Positions 24,869-38,178 of a DNA stretch of 64,000 bases are shown piece by piece (the first letter of the stretch is position 1; every line of letters starts with the position of its first letter). The notes under the pieces were generated by a model. It was not told the DNA's origin. It searched no databases and saw only the letters and a list, made by a program, of their open reading frames with translations. The stretch lies in the NCBI GenBank assembly GCA_907165065.1, contig OU015523.1, positions 14,507,834 through 14,571,833 of the forward strand. Direction: 5' to 3'. The position numbers were made by a program, and so were the translations under genes. This stretch comes from Caprimulgus europaeus (taxonomy: Eukaryota > Chordata > Aves > Caprimulgiformes > Caprimulgidae).

Positions 24869-27800
24869 TTTACTGTAATTTGAAAAAACTTTATATATCA
24901 TAAAAACTATCAAGTTATAGTGAGACAAAAATCATTAAATCCTTAGCAATATTAAACCCTACTGAAAGTCCCACTGACTCTTAACGCCAATGTTTTCATA
25001 TTAAGTAAAATAGATAATTGCAGTTTACCAGTTGTAACTTATCTGTATAATTTATGCCCAGATATGCTGGTGCTCTTAAAGAGGTCTAATAATATTTTGA
25101 GTCTTCTTACCATATCCCTGCTTTTCTCCTGTGGGAAATCTTAGTTCAAATGTGATAGAGAAATACATTTCCAAACAATTAAAATATCAACACATTCAGA
25201 AACTCAAAAACTAGCATTTGGTTTTTACCTTTTGACTTCGGACTCCAAAAGGGTGAAGAGCAGCTCTCAACACTTCTTTCTTATGCTGCTGTAAAGAAAA
25301 TAAATGCTTATGTTTAGGGATTTGCACACACAACACCTTGAGTTTTCATAACAGTCAAATAACTAGGTGTTCAGCGGGGGATGTGGGTGGAATGCTGTAT
25401 ATATATAAACATATAGCTATCTGGAGGAAGACAAAACAAAGTCCTACACATTCACATTTAGTACACAGATGATGAACAAATAAGCTAAATGTGCCAGTTT
25501 CTGAAATGTTATGTTACACACATCCTTCAGAGAGAAAAGTTATACAACTGAACACCAAATGAATAGGGAGTGATTTCTAAGACCCCATGGTAAAAAATAA
25601 AAATAAATCAGTTTTTCCAATAAGTGTAGTTTCATTCCCATTTAAAGATAAAAACAAACAGATGTCACAACCAAAGCTGCACCACTCACTTATGTTTGCC
25701 ATTCAAATGCACTTGTGGAGAAAGTTACAGGTAAGTACTCCAACAGGTCAAGAGTTTGAAGAGGTTCTTTTATATGTTTTTTAATAGAAAAATGGCATAT
25801 GAAGTCTTTGCATCTTTCAACTCTAAATGGCTTTAATGACTAAAATGTTCAGAGAACCTCTCTATAGGCTGCATTTTGAAAGAACTAAAAGCAGACTTAG
25901 TACCACATACCACTAATTACCAAAACGTTCAGAACTGGCTGTCAAACAGCTGAGGAAAGAGTAAGTATTTTGAAATCTGAAAATAAGACTTGGGCACTCT
26001 CCTTCCACCAATTCAGAATATGGTTAAGGGACATGATTGGCATAATTTCCAATCCTATTATAAGAGGTTCGGTTCTTGCTTCCTCACAGGAGCAGTGAGA
26101 TTCCTTCATTGTCCTCAAGTGCTGACTTTCCACCTAAGAACCTGTGTCCAAAGCTAATACCAACTCAAGTATGGTAGGACTGGGCTAACTAAGCATACTG
26201 GTATGCTTTAATCCTTCACTGGTGAGGGGTTTTCAAAGCTAGACACAAGACATTTTAATCACTGAGATTTTGACCCCTTTGTCATACCGCAGAACCAGTT
26301 CAATTGCACTTATTTGCTACAGTCCTGTCTCCTCCAAGTTCAGATCCTTTTCTTTAATCTGTTAATGATCTGTTTGTTACCTGTTAAAAGTAACCTGCTA
26401 ACAGAAAAGAACTGCTCTGTGGAGCACCCTTGCTGATCTAGAAAAAAAGGACACAAAGTGTTGCTTTCTCAAATAAAAAAGATTTAACATCAGCAGGCTT
26501 TCTAGCTCGTTGTTTCCAAGCCTGACTTCCCACCAGTCCTTGGCTACTGCAAGGATGCTTCTGTTGCTTTCTTAGAGACATGCTCATAATTTCTTTTCAC
26601 ACCTGCAGCCTTCCTCTTGTTTTCTCAGTGCTTTCTACCTCTGATCATCACAATCCAATGATGCCCCAGGTTCAGTATTTGTGGAAATTTCCCTAAGGCA
26701 ATCCCTCCAGCTTATGCAGGCCAGTCCTGAGCACACACAGCACAGCCTGTTCGATGGCGGCTTCCACTGCTTTCAGGGAAGAAGGTTCATTTTGCTTGAA
26801 CTAAGGCTGTGTAGCGTGTGCTGCAGCTTTCATCAGGTCTGCAGTTGCCTGAATAGATATGCTGGATGGCAGCTTTTGGCACTTTCCAACATTACACAAC
26901 CATGGTCTGGAATAGTCTGTCAGTTCTGTGCAGACAATGAATAAAGCAAACCAGAAAGCCTAAAATATTGAGTAATGAGGATAGGATTTTGACCTTTAAA
27001 TGCTGTTAGATGTATTGCACGAGGATACGTCTGATTTAAGCGATACTAATAGGTATGAAACTCTGCTGTTTGCCTAATGTCTAACTCATCTAACAACTGA
27101 GCCACTCTGTGCTCGCTGGCATGCTACGTGCTGCAGTGAGACGGCTCTGCTGAGTGAGCCCAGTAAGAGAGAGTGGCACTGGGGAACCTGGAAGAGACAA
27201 AAAGTGGGAAAAAGCATGGGAAAAGCTGATTACAAGGTGAAAGAAAATATTTTCTATTTTAAACCCATTGATCAGTCAGACCCGTGGTGGTGCTTAGACA
27301 TTATCTCCTCAAGCTCTGCAAAGGATTAAATCCAAGTCAAAAGTCTCAGTTTCCCTTCTCTGGTTGACTGGCATTTGAAATTTTGTACAACTACCTGTGA
27401 TATACACAGCTATCCTTCTGTCACTTGTTATTCTTGCCAGAAAGTGCTATACCAAAGTCCATATAACTGTTACAGTTACTTTTCTTTATTTTCACCATCA
27501 TTAACTGGTCCTTTCCAAATGTTTGAATGCTTGAGTTTAATTAGTGGCAACATTTCTGCCACATCTTTTTAAAAACTACTTTTATATGTGATTTAAATTA
27601 ACCAAGGATTATAACTTCAGATGGTCATTTGTTGGACCAAGATAGCTGCTAGAACATATAATATCCAAAGTACATTTTGTTTTCAGTTCCAACCTCCATG
27701 TTTACATTTAATCGTTTCACTTGGATCAAGAGCTTATTGGTGATTCATATGATGCAATATCAAGTAATACTCTGGAAATCTGATGCATCCATATGACATC

Positions 27801-28729
27801 AATGAAGTGAAAACCTATGCATGTAGCTCAGGAAACTGCTTTTGCTTAACTTGAAAGTTAAATTCCACACACTAAGCAAAAGCAAATACTTTACTGACAA
27901 TAGACTTACTGACCTCAAAGTCACAAAATATATCACAATACTCAGAGCGACTTGAGGTAGATCATGGTAATTTTCTACAAAAATTTGCTTTCAAAAATGA
28001 GGTTAGGTATACTTATTAACTCTGCTTTTTAAAACATCTAACCAGAGCAAAATCTATCACAAAAATAAGAAATATAGAAATGGATAACTTAAACAGTCCG
28101 AAATAAAAAATGCCTCTTCTGCTATGCCAGTTGCTCGTACAGTAACAACAGCATACTGTACTGCTGTTCAAACACAAACAAGAAAGAACTATACATACTT
28201 ATTCATTTCCTTATGTTAATGCCTCACAAGCTGCATGGCCTTTTGACATTCGCTACTAATGAAAAAAATCCTATTCAGTGAACTATCATCAGATTAAGTG
28301 AAACTGAGATAAATACATTCCATTCAAGCATACGTAAAGAACGTGTCAATTCTATTTACATTTTCTCTCAAGGTTATGGAGCTTTTGCTTACAGGATTAT
28401 AACTATCAGGATCTTCTCTTTTTAAGACTCTATATTCAAAGAACAAGATGGAAAGAATAAGGTAAATTATATCAGCATCACTCCAGTTCAATTCCTTCCA
28501 TACAGTCATTATACATACAAACTAAACTCTGGTAGCAAGTGGATGAAAGGAATCACTGTTGATTAATGCTAAGAATATAGGAGCCAAAAGGGTTTCAGAC
28601 AATGATTCACTGTGAGGCTACCAGTAAATCTCTTTGTCTCTTTTGAGATTCAGTCAACCTGGCACAAACATTGGGTAAAGTATGTCCTTAGCAAAATGGA
28701 CAATGCACCACAGCAATGCTTTTTTTTAG
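24869..28729. other. Noncoding DNA with one candidate exon
   Basis: Apart from the 60-nt candidate exon at 25229-25288 (minus), no gene-like feature was found. The stretch at 27000-27180 has about six CpG in 160 bases, more than its surroundings, without an ORF of note. ORFs do not exceed 90 codons. Confidence 0.5.
25229..25288 (-). other. Candidate 60-nt exon, minus strand
   Basis: Read on the minus strand, 'tttattttctttacag' (a good pyrimidine tract and AG) precedes exactly 60 nt, followed by AAG|GTAAAA. The 20-codon frame begins QHKKEVLRAAL and continues HPFGVRSQK; it is rich in charged residues and free of low complexity. Both borders would be phase 0, so the segment could be skipped without a frameshift, as in a cassette exon. 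I cannot name a protein containing it. The donor is only moderate at positions +4 to +6. It is the most natural-looking of the short candidates, but a chance match is quite possible. Confidence 0.22.
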
Positions 28730-28754
28730 AAAAAAAAAAAAAAAAAAAAAAAAA
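28730..28754 (+). repeat. Poly-A run, 25 bases
   Basis: Twenty-five consecutive A follow 'tttttttag'. It could be the tail of an old retroposed sequence, but no gene-like or LINE-like body is recognisable just upstream, so it is called only as a homopolymer. Confidence 0.9.
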
Positions 28755-30231
28755 GACTTGTATGTGAGTTTAATGCTTATGGAAAAGTCTAATCTGACAG
28801 GCTTAGAGACTGAAATCCTCTCATTTCCAGAACAGTACTTCTAGCAGCAGAACAGATTGACTCACACACGCTCACCACTACCCTCTGCCTTGAACTGAGG
28901 GACCATGTTGAGTGATCAGGTTTTGTGGCTGATTCAGTCTCTTTCATTGGACTTACAACCACAAACCAACTCCTGTGTAGTAATGTTTTTGGTGATACGG
29001 GCTTCTGTCCACTAAGAACTAGAGCTGAAATCTCTTTTAACTTCTTTCAAAAGACAAGCTTGTCTGGAGGGGGTGGAATAAAAAAAAAATAAAATTACTA
29101 GCATTAAACGCCATGATAAAGACAGATTCTAGAGAATTTCTGTATACAACTGCCCAAAGCAGACCACTGACCTGGCCTGCACATATAAGATAATGAACTG
29201 GATAAGAATTGGCATTTTTGCAGGAAAGGAAGCTTTGTACACGTATGGAGAACTTTTAAAGAAACAAGTGTTACAGCATCATTCTCAACGCATGAAAAAG
29301 TCTTTCAGAAAACAATTTACATTCTCTGTGCACTTCTAAATTGTGTTTGATAAGGACTATCTGCCCACATTCATCTCCACAGAAGACTTGGATTAACTGT
29401 CTAGGCTCAGGACAAAATGACTTTTGAAGGTAACAGTCTCATGATTGAGAAAGGAAAACATCTGTAACATTATCTACCAGGTTAATCTCCTCTTAACTTT
29501 ATGTACCATAACTTAAACAGAAATCATCACCTGGAACATGAGAAGCAAATGGCATTTTTAAAATCAGAGGTACTAGCAACTAGCCTGTGTATTCCTTCAG
29601 AAGGAAATACCAATGCAGACAGTGAATTAAAACATGCCATGGTAACAGATGAAGACTTCAACTGTCAACAAAATCAGGCTATTAATTCTCACATAAACAG
29701 TCTTTTTAAATCTTTAATTTTTAATATACAGTCCAAAGATCACTCTCACATTTCAGCAGCTTTTGTCTTTTAATGCCAATCATTTCAACTGACTTTTCCC
29801 ACTACTCTGTGCTTTCTCTCCCCTTTGGAAAAGGTGAGTGAAAATATCAAATGATATCTTACTCTGCCAAGACCAAAGGATCAGTTCAAACGTTCAAAAA
29901 AATTAGGCAATGACTTTGCTTAAGGCAGGGAGGGAATGTGACTAGTAGTGGGGTGGATCAGTGAGTACCTGGCCAGGGAGGGAAAAAAAAAAAACAAGCT
30001 CAAATCCAAATCTCTTCTCATTCTCTGTTTCAATCTATGCTCAGCTCTAGACTATGTAAACAGCACCTGAAAATTACTATGTGGAGAACATAGAATTATT
30101 TTGCTGCTCATCACATTCTTTTCTCTAGTGACAGAGACTGAGATTCAAGGGGAACCTGGGAAACAATTGGCCTGTTCACTACCACCGAAAGCAAAGATGC
30201 CCTGACTGATCCACCTGGACTAAACTATCAC

Positions 30232-30315
30232 CTGCCGCAGGATGCAGTCCCACCATGGACGGATATAATGTGTCCGGGAGAGCACCTCACACTGCTGTTG
30301 GCCTCTCTGTACCTC
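30232..30315 (-). other. Candidate 84-nt exon, minus strand
   Basis: On the minus strand a tract 'cttctttgctgtttgag' leads into 84 nt with an open frame of exactly 28 codons. It starts EVQRGQQQCEVL and ends RPWWDCILRQ, and is followed by a good donor CAG|GTGATA. The peptide has mixed polar and aromatic composition, and the segment includes two CpG in an otherwise CpG-poor region. Phases would be 0 and 0, compatible with the 25229-25288 candidate downstream. I do not recognise the protein. The opposite strand is also open here (see the short ORF at 30255-30380), which weakens the case. Confidence 0.22.
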
Positions 30316-32658
30316 CTCAAACAGCAAAGAAGATTCCAGACTTTACAGCCGTCAGCTTACAACATTTCAGCAGGCTGTAACTCACTCATGTGACACGAAA
30401 ACAGAGAGATGATGTATCTGTTACCTGATTTTTTCCCTCAAATTTATTTTCTATTTCTGAAACAGAACAAGGCTGAAACTTTCCTTTGACTGAGAAGAAC
30501 CAAATGTCACCTCCTAACAAACACAGACTCCTCTGTCCCTGGTCACTGGCATCAAAAAGTAGGAATCAAAGGTGCTGCTTTTGGCTGAAAAATCATTATC
30601 ATCTTTAAAATTTAATTCCTTCAAAGCACTAGAGACTAGTCTAGGGGAATGCAGGAGGGAAGCGAGAGATGACAAGTCTCCATTCTCTCCAGAGACTACG
30701 CGTCCCTATAGATTTTGCTTCCTGTGCAACACTTAACTCCTTGATGCCTTTCCTCTCATGATCTCTTGCTTTGCAGAAACTTCTTCAAATTTAAAAATCA
30801 GAACATGAGCCAAGTTAATAAAAATAAATAAATAAAGTTCAATGTCTATAAAAAGTACACAGACTAACCTGCTTAATTATTAACAGGTAAACACAACAAA
30901 TTCTGAATTATTTACTTAATCTTTTTCAGCTACAAACCTCAGACTTTTAGAGCATGAAATACAGGCTTTATTTTAGGACACAAACCAGATCTTTTATAAG
31001 GTGGTTTGTTGGGTTTTTTTTTTTGAGGCGGGGTTGTTTTGAAGAATACATGTTTCTTATTAACCCCAAAATACCTTCCTCTCACTGAACCTTGGCACAA
31101 TTTTAGACACAGAAAAAAAAAAAAAGTTTTAGTATAAAGATCCTGTATTTATGTGTTTGCTAATGAATGAGATGGCTGTTTCTGACTTGCAACGGAGTGA
31201 AAATGAGATTCCTGTGAGGCATATGCACGCTCTCCTGTCTCTGTACATCTGCTAGGAAGATGCTAGATTCAGAGGGAGAACCTGGTGAAGGCTCCAGACA
31301 GAAATCCTACAATGAAGGATAAAACAGCCCCAGGTATAATCCCATTTTCTTTACTGACTAAATCCACCCTACTGAAGCAAACCTTGTCTGTGCCTCAAAT
31401 AAGAAAAAGATCAATGCCACTGGTCCCTGATGATTCCACAAGGTGCTGTTCTAGGCCTGACCTCCAGCTGAGTCCATCTTTATGTTCTCCCTCCTTCTGA
31501 CACATTGTTCTGCCTAACCCAGTGCTGATCTGATGCAGCCTTCCCAGCAATACATGGAAAATGAGGGAAGGTCCAAGTTCCTTGCTAGATAGAACAGCGA
31601 CATTTCTATACTTGATCTTTGAAATCTCCAGCATGCAGCAGTGTAAAACAATGCCATCTCCTCCTCAGTCACCTCAGGCCATCATACAGTCATTACAATC
31701 CAGAAAAAAAGTTACATCATCAGCATCACAGAAGAAATGTATTTGTCAATCTCAGGCAAATTTTCTTAACTAGCTTTTCTTTGGAAATTATTCTATAATA
31801 CTGCTTTTGAAGCTCTGGATTAATAAAGACACATGCATTATGCTGAAGCTGTGCATATGAGACACACCACTAAAAATCTATTCTGAAGTTTTGCACACAG
31901 CAGAAGTTTTCAGTAGAGTAACAAAATAATATTTAACAAGGTATTTGCATACTACTATTCCCTCATCATTGCTACAAACATGTACAAATGTGATATCTAA
32001 TAACATATTTATTAACTTGCTCTTAATTGCTATAATGGTCCAACATAATTTGTTTTTTTTTTCCTGGTTTTGGACTGTAACAATTCTGTCCATATTTATG
32101 TACTATACTTTTTTTGCCTACTGAAGCCTTCCAAAGGTACAATTCGGGAGATGAGATAGTTAATCACAGAGCTGGCTTAGCCTCTAATTTAGGTGGCCTA
32201 CTTATGTTAGTAACATTTTATTAGCAAGTTATGCTGCTATTTAATATTTAGTACACTGTGTGAAAATGGTTTACTGTGTACTGCTCACATAAATGACTTA
32301 CAAATTCTGTTTGACACACAGAGAACAGTATTTCACTAATACATGTATTTCTGAGTATACCTAACAGTACAGAAAATAAGGATAAACAGAAGACATGAAG
32401 AGAAAACACTAAAATGTATCTGATGATGGAGTTAAAGGCTAGTTCATAAGTACTTTGTAAACCAAATATGCAGAATTAGGAATATATGCACAATGCCCAT
32501 TCCTGCTTTAACTTTTGCCTTCAAATGTTCCTCTGGAAGCCTCAGCAGATGTCCAGCTGAAGGAAAAGGTGACATTCTTAATTACTGACATCTCACAGTG
32601 TAGACAACTGCGGCAAAGCATACAGCAAATCCCTCCAAAACCTTTTGTATTTTACCAG

Positions 32659-32719
32659 ACCCAAAAGTCAGAGTAGGAACTTTCTTTGGAGTGTGTTCAG
32701 GACATTTTTCACGAGGCAG
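32659..32719 (+). other. Candidate 61-nt exon, plus strand
   Basis: The tract 'ccttttgtattttaccag' is followed by 61 nt and then the consensus donor CAG|GTAAGT. Two of the three frames are open, one reading PKVRVGTFFGVCSG. It is on the opposite strand from the other candidates. The splice signals are among the strongest in the window, but the body is short and its composition ordinary, so it could equally be a noncoding-RNA exon or chance. Confidence 0.15.
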
Positions 32720-34880
32720 GTAAGTTGGTTATGTCCTCATGAATGATGCAGCCTTTCCAGCGTGTACTCACACAGCGCAAGCTGGAAGCCCAAGGGAAGG
32801 AAGCCTAGCGCATATGAGCAGCAGGTGGTACCAAAGGAGAACTGCTCAGCCAAATCACATCCAAGTTCTCCTGGAAAACCTGGAGAGCAGCTTCTAGCAG
32901 GGATCCCACTGATCCAGTTATAGCTATAGCCATTTTGGTTGTACTGATGTTCAGAAACTATGACTGAAAAGGAGATTTTGACTTTAGCCCTTAGTTATGA
33001 GGGAAAATATACTGTTTTCAGGTTCCTCCTATTTAGAAAGTGAATCAAAGCTACACCAGCAGGCATTGGTACAGCCACATCAGGGAAAATCCTCCAGCCT
33101 CACCTGAATTAGGCCTACATGAAAAGCCCCGTAAGCTGTCCTGGTGCAATTCTTATCATTTTATAATGAGGTAGCTAAGACAGATACTAAGATTTCAGTA
33201 AAACCCAAACTTTTTTTCTGCAAAAATATATGATCACAGCAAAAGCATTTTTTTTTTTTCTGCTGGTGAACTATTTTCAGTATTATTACAAAGGATTCTT
33301 ACTGTTTACTACAATCCCTGACAAAATATCAGTTCCAAAGCTTTTCTCAGTATCTTCAGTTGACGTTTGTCAAGTGACATTCAAAAACATTTTTATTTTG
33401 AAAAACAAAAACAAAACAAAATGGAGCCTATTTCACATTCCTTTTATTCTTGTACTTCACTGAATTTTTCAAAATTATTCCAATAAATGTACAACACACA
33501 TATGGCATACCATAAAATGCCTCACAATTGAGAAATTCAGTTCACATTTCCTCTAGGAAAAAACCCACAAAACAAAACAATCTACAAAACCTCTTGGAAA
33601 ATGTTTATTTCCCCAGTTATGTTCAGTGGGGAACATGAAAAATTCAATATTTGCCACTTTGCAATGACTTCTGGACATAAAACAGTTCCTTCATGCTGTA
33701 AAAGGTTACTCTAGTCTAAACATAAGGGGGACTAGAAGGAAAGTACACACTTGAAACAGTACTAAGTATCTCCAATCCTGACAGCACTTTTCCCCTTATT
33801 TTTTCCTATAATTTCTATCATTAATTACAGACACAGTATTTATTTTTTATAATTATTAATATGTAAAAATCGGTACTAAGAAACCAAGTAGCAAGAATGG
33901 GTCTAATTAAAAATTAATATTATTACAAAAATAACTATTATATTAATCAATATGAAGACTGAGCTACTCAGATCAGTGGGACATTTTTAGTTCTAACATT
34001 CATCCTGCTTTAAGGACATGGGGACAGTTGATTTAGTAAAAACTGTAGCTGAGATACATCAATATATATTATTTGGATTAAAACCATCTTGGGAGCTATA
34101 TTGCAAGCTAGCAGATATCTCCATTACAAGAATGCCTCATATTTTTAGCCGAAAATTCACCAGCAAAAATGAAGGGATAATTGTGGATCAAACTAACCTT
34201 TTCTGTAATCTTATCAAAAACAATGACATTCAAGGATGAATTTAACTCATTGGTTATTACACAGTAGAGTTTTTAAATTAGGAATGCTTTAGTACAAATA
34301 CTTTACATAGTAAAATCTGTTTCTTGAGGTGATACCCCACAAAACATGTGATCCACTTGATATCCACTACATATATAACTTTTATCTATATTTTCATCAA
34401 GCTTGCACAAAATTACCTCCACTCTTCTTCCATTTAATGCAGGTCAATGGATTATCCAGGTTTTTATCATCTTCTGTTAAATGAGACTACAAGTTTCTGA
34501 AATATATCATATAATACAAAACTATGTTTTCAGGCAATAAATTATTTATATTGCAGCAGAGTTTAGAGATCACAGTGAGATCGATGTATCAGGCACTACA
34601 GTGACACAGACTGGGAGAGAGTCATCACTAGAAAAAACTTTTCAGAGGTGCCAGCCAAAGAGTGAAAGAGCAGGAACTACTTTTTCAGATGAGTTGGGAC
34701 ACACAGCTTGGACTTACTCAGGAAATCTGTGATAGAGTACAGTGCTAAACTTTTATCTCAAGTTACACTCCACTGCTTTAACAACAAAGCCTTCTTTCCT
34801 CTCTATTAATTAATATAAAACCCACTCCAAAAATCCCAGTATTGCATCTGCTTCATTAACTTAGCAATTCCAAACATCAC

Positions 34881-35035
34881 GCTACTTTGCATTTGCGTAA
34901 CTCTAGCATCAAGAATCTCAAAGAAATGTAAAGCAAAACCAAATAGAACTAGATTATCCTCACTCTGCAAGTAGGAAAACAAAAACAGAGACATTACGGG
35001 TAAAGTCATCTCACCTAACTTCGGCCATCTAAAAG
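34881..35035 (-). repeat. MIR-type SINE fragment
   Basis: Read on plus, 'atctcaaagaaatgtaaag' is followed by 'attatcctcactctgcaagt', 'aggaaaac', 'cagagacattacgggtaaag' and 'gtcatctcacc'. This order parallels the reverse complement of the MIR core and 3' part (basal AAAGCGCTT region, then CCTCA, then GAGGAAACTGAGGC, then AGTAACTTGCCC). Divergence is high, as expected for an ancient SINE. It also explains the strong acceptor-like pyrimidine tract on the minus strand here, which should not be read as an exon boundary. Confidence 0.5.
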
Positions 35036-36263
35036 ACACTGTTGCCTAGGCTGCTCCTTTCACCACTGGAAAGAGGTGAGCATCTTGAGAGGGTGGTTCC
35101 TCCTCTTCTCAGATATGGGGTCAAGACAATCACCAGAGTAGTCTGTCCCTTTCTTCTGCATGTTCATTCTGCCTAGCCTAGATGCCTAGACTAAATATAC
35201 CTCATGTTTAGATGAGTGAGCTGTATATCCCTATCCTACGACAAAGTAGATCTCTCTCCAGGGTTCCCTTGATATCTTTTCTAAGAGGCAAAACAGCAAT
35301 TGGCCAAGGTTTTTAAGTGTTGACAAGTCAGTGGGCACACACACAGAAAGTCAGATGCATGGTGATAGACCCACTGAGAAATGAGACAAACAGCTCATTG
35401 CTTATCAGTGTCCAGGTGGTCTAACAGTTGACCACCATTTCCTGAGCTACTGGCATGCCAAACAAATGGCCATAAATTGCTAGGATGACTGAGATTTGTG
35501 CCGCTCTTAGACCAGAGTGGAAGCCCAGTAGGAATAGTCATGATGCTGTCACAATATAAATAATGGTTATAAATAAAACTCAGACAGAAATGAGATTTTT
35601 TCCAAGAAAGGTGATAAAAGTCTGCTATCAGATTTTGATCACAAGTCCCACTATTCAGAAAAGGAAATACCTCTGAATCCTAGTGAAAATGAATCTGTCT
35701 GTGGCTGAAATAACTTATAAAAACCAGAAATGCTTATATCGTTTTCTTTGTCAACCCAGGGATCAGATTTGAGGATCTTTTCTATGCAGATTTGCACACA
35801 TCAGAAAAATCTGGTGCTATACTGCATGATAGGATCTTGAAGGTCTGTAGAAACTGTGAAGTGGCATTTCAAATAGCTCTTCCAAAATGAAAACTGGTTA
35901 ACACAAAATTAAAGTGATGCCTCTTCCAACATTAAAGCAGACAACAAGAATGAAAGATACATTGTCTTGTCTCTCCCATAAAAGAATGACTTAAACTAAC
36001 AGCTTCCATTCTATGCATTGAAAGTTAACTAATGTATTTCATTGTTTTTGCCAAATAAAACCTGTGAGGGAGTTCTCTAAAGAAATCCCAGGGTACCAAT
36101 GGAGTCACTTGAAAAAATACCAGCACTTTCACTCAATCATTTTCCAGGTCCTAAAGGGAAAGAGAAAGCTGCAGTACCTCAAGAATCAGATTTTGCAAAT
36201 TCAAGGTGCTCCTCTTTCTTCAGTTTCTAAGCAAAAATCACCCATTAGGTACCTGTAAAAGCA
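35036..36263. other. Noncoding DNA, no gene recognised
   Basis: No ORF longer than 64 codons, no recognised repeat and no convincing splice pair were seen. Confidence 0.55.
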
Positions 36264-36643
36264 CTAAAATCTTGCTTTAAAACAAAAGCACTGCTGTGTA
36301 GCGAATGAGCCTGAATCGTACGTGCTTATCACAAGCCCAGCAGTTAGCACTGAGCCAACAGCCAGAAACACCGCTACCGCGCTCAGGCTTCTCAGTTTCA
36401 GCAACTCGCTCTGTTTAAAGTGAAAGTAATATGCTAACAGTTCCCCAACCAGTATTTGTATCACTCTTCTAAATGGTTATCTGTTATCAGCAGAGAAGAA
36501 TCAATACTTAATGTAGTAGCTAAAGACCAGCTCTCTCTTTCACGGCTGAGGGGAGAGAAGGGAGAGGGACGCTGAGGAGCAGAACTCCGACCACAGATCC
36601 TGCCACCAGGAAGCACGGCAGCAGGAGCAGCCGACCAGCTCAT
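36264..36643 (-). other. Small CpG-richer patch, possible regulatory or exonic DNA
   Basis: Twelve CpG fall in two clusters (seven at 36301-36408 and five at 36541-36633), in a region where the usual spacing is roughly one per 200 bases. On the minus strand a strong pyrimidine tract 'ccctctcccttctctcccctcag' ends at about 36546 and is followed by an open frame. A second minus frame (36264-36464) encodes a hydrophobic stretch (AVAVFLAVGSVLTAGLVI) that could span a membrane. It may be a small CpG island with an alternative first exon, or chance. No TATA box or known promoter motif was identified. Confidence 0.25.
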
Positions 36644-38178
36644 TTATCAAAGAGCAGAAGGATCTTGCAGGGCAACACGAGTGTAATGGCCTTTCCTAGG
36701 AAGAAACTTGCATTGCAGATCTTACCCCCTTCTTCCAAACGTGCACAATTTACTTACTTGACCTGCCCGTTCCAAAGAGAGCTATGCTCAACAAGACCTA
36801 TCAAAAAACCACAGTGGCCTCAACCGTTTCTCCAAGTAACAGGTTGAGAAAACAAAGCTCTCAGCTAACTCAGTAATGAGTATATCCATATCCTAATAAC
36901 ACTAATAATTCCTATCGCTGGTTCTAAACAGTCAATAACACTTTTGCACAATTTTTTAAGGGCATGAAAGTAATCTGAATACGTTGACAGAGTAATATCT
37001 TCATATCCATCTTCATATCCATATCTATCTTAACTACCATTAAGATAACTTTCCAAACCAGAGTAATCGACATTATGCATAGGAATTAGACTGATTTGTT
37101 AATGTTTATTTTTATGAGGAGGAAGAAGAATATCTTAACTCTGAACTTTCCACTTTTGTTAATGATTAAAAAGTTATTTAATTATTAACTTTATTAAATT
37201 AATAATTTATATGACACTCCTAAAATTTGCTTACAACACATAGTAGCCAAATCTGTTTGTTGTTTTGGGGACAGGTGGATGGAGTGGGTGAAATATTCAG
37301 ACAAAACAAAACAGTTTCCAATAGAAGGATACAGACCATGTTCTATTTATCCGAGAATAACCTCTATTATTTAGTGTGGAGCAAATATGTTCAGAGGCTA
37401 AATGGTCTCTTTGAAATGACAGAGGGATTTTTTTTCCCTCTTTCTGTTTAGTACAACATGCCCCTGATATACCCAAACAGCTCTATTTAAAAGGCAATCT
37501 TTATTAGGTAATTTCTAAAATGAGAATTACGGTATGTACTTGCAAAAATTGCTTGTCTGTTTACTTACTGGTTCGTTACAGAGGCCAATTATTTTACCAA
37601 TGGACAAGATGAAATCTGTTACAAAAAAATGGGACTTATGTTAAATCCCATTTATAGTAGAGAGTTCTATCTTTCTAGGTCTGGTCAGCTAAAAAAAAGG
37701 GACAACAAATTGAAGACTCTATTGTACTTCAACAGTAATAACTGGTGCCCCAAACCCTTTCCACCACAAGTCTCACTGGCACAATTCGTACTTTACAAGT
37801 GAGAAAAACCTACCAGAAAAATGAGTCAGGGTGAGATAAAAAACAGAGGAAAATAAAAGGCTTCCTAACTTCCAGTCTTGGGCTTAGATGATTACATTGC
37901 TGTTTCTGACCCAGAGACATTACATCTTCTCATTTAAAATAACAAAAACCCCAAAAATTCTTGCATTTTTAATGTCTCTCTTGCACATTCACCTATGCAT
38001 CTGTATTTGTGTAATCCACTATCATGACTATAATAATCTACCAAATAGGCATCATGGCCATTCAAATCTGAAAGTGAGTGTAAAATTTTGGTCCTTACTA
38101 CACTGAGTTTATCTGTGCAAGCCCCTTAATACAGGGTGTATTTCCATCCAGCAGAGTCCCTCCAATGCACACACTTAC
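36644..38178. other. Noncoding DNA, no gene recognised
   Basis: Very AT-rich in places (37100-37220). It holds a 12-base tandem duplication 'cttcatatccat' at 36999-37022. No gene is supported. Confidence 0.55.

Larger units (their letters stand above)
28755..34880. other. Noncoding DNA with two candidate exons
   Basis: Mostly featureless AT-rich DNA with small A- or T-runs (for example 29981-29992, 31011-31024 and 33248-33260). A minus-strand candidate exon lies at 30232-30315 and a plus-strand one at 32659-32719. ORFs are 90 codons or shorter and unrecognised. No mobile element was identified. Confidence 0.5.

Noticed and set aside
28730..28754. Poly-A run as the tail of a processed pseudogene
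   Set aside because: No AATAAA at the right distance and no coding-like or LINE-like body upstream on plus.
34806..35039. Strong acceptor-like tract and 77-codon ORF on minus
   Set aside because: The tract is the reverse of a MIR-type SINE core, so the pyrimidine run and AG are explained by the repeat.
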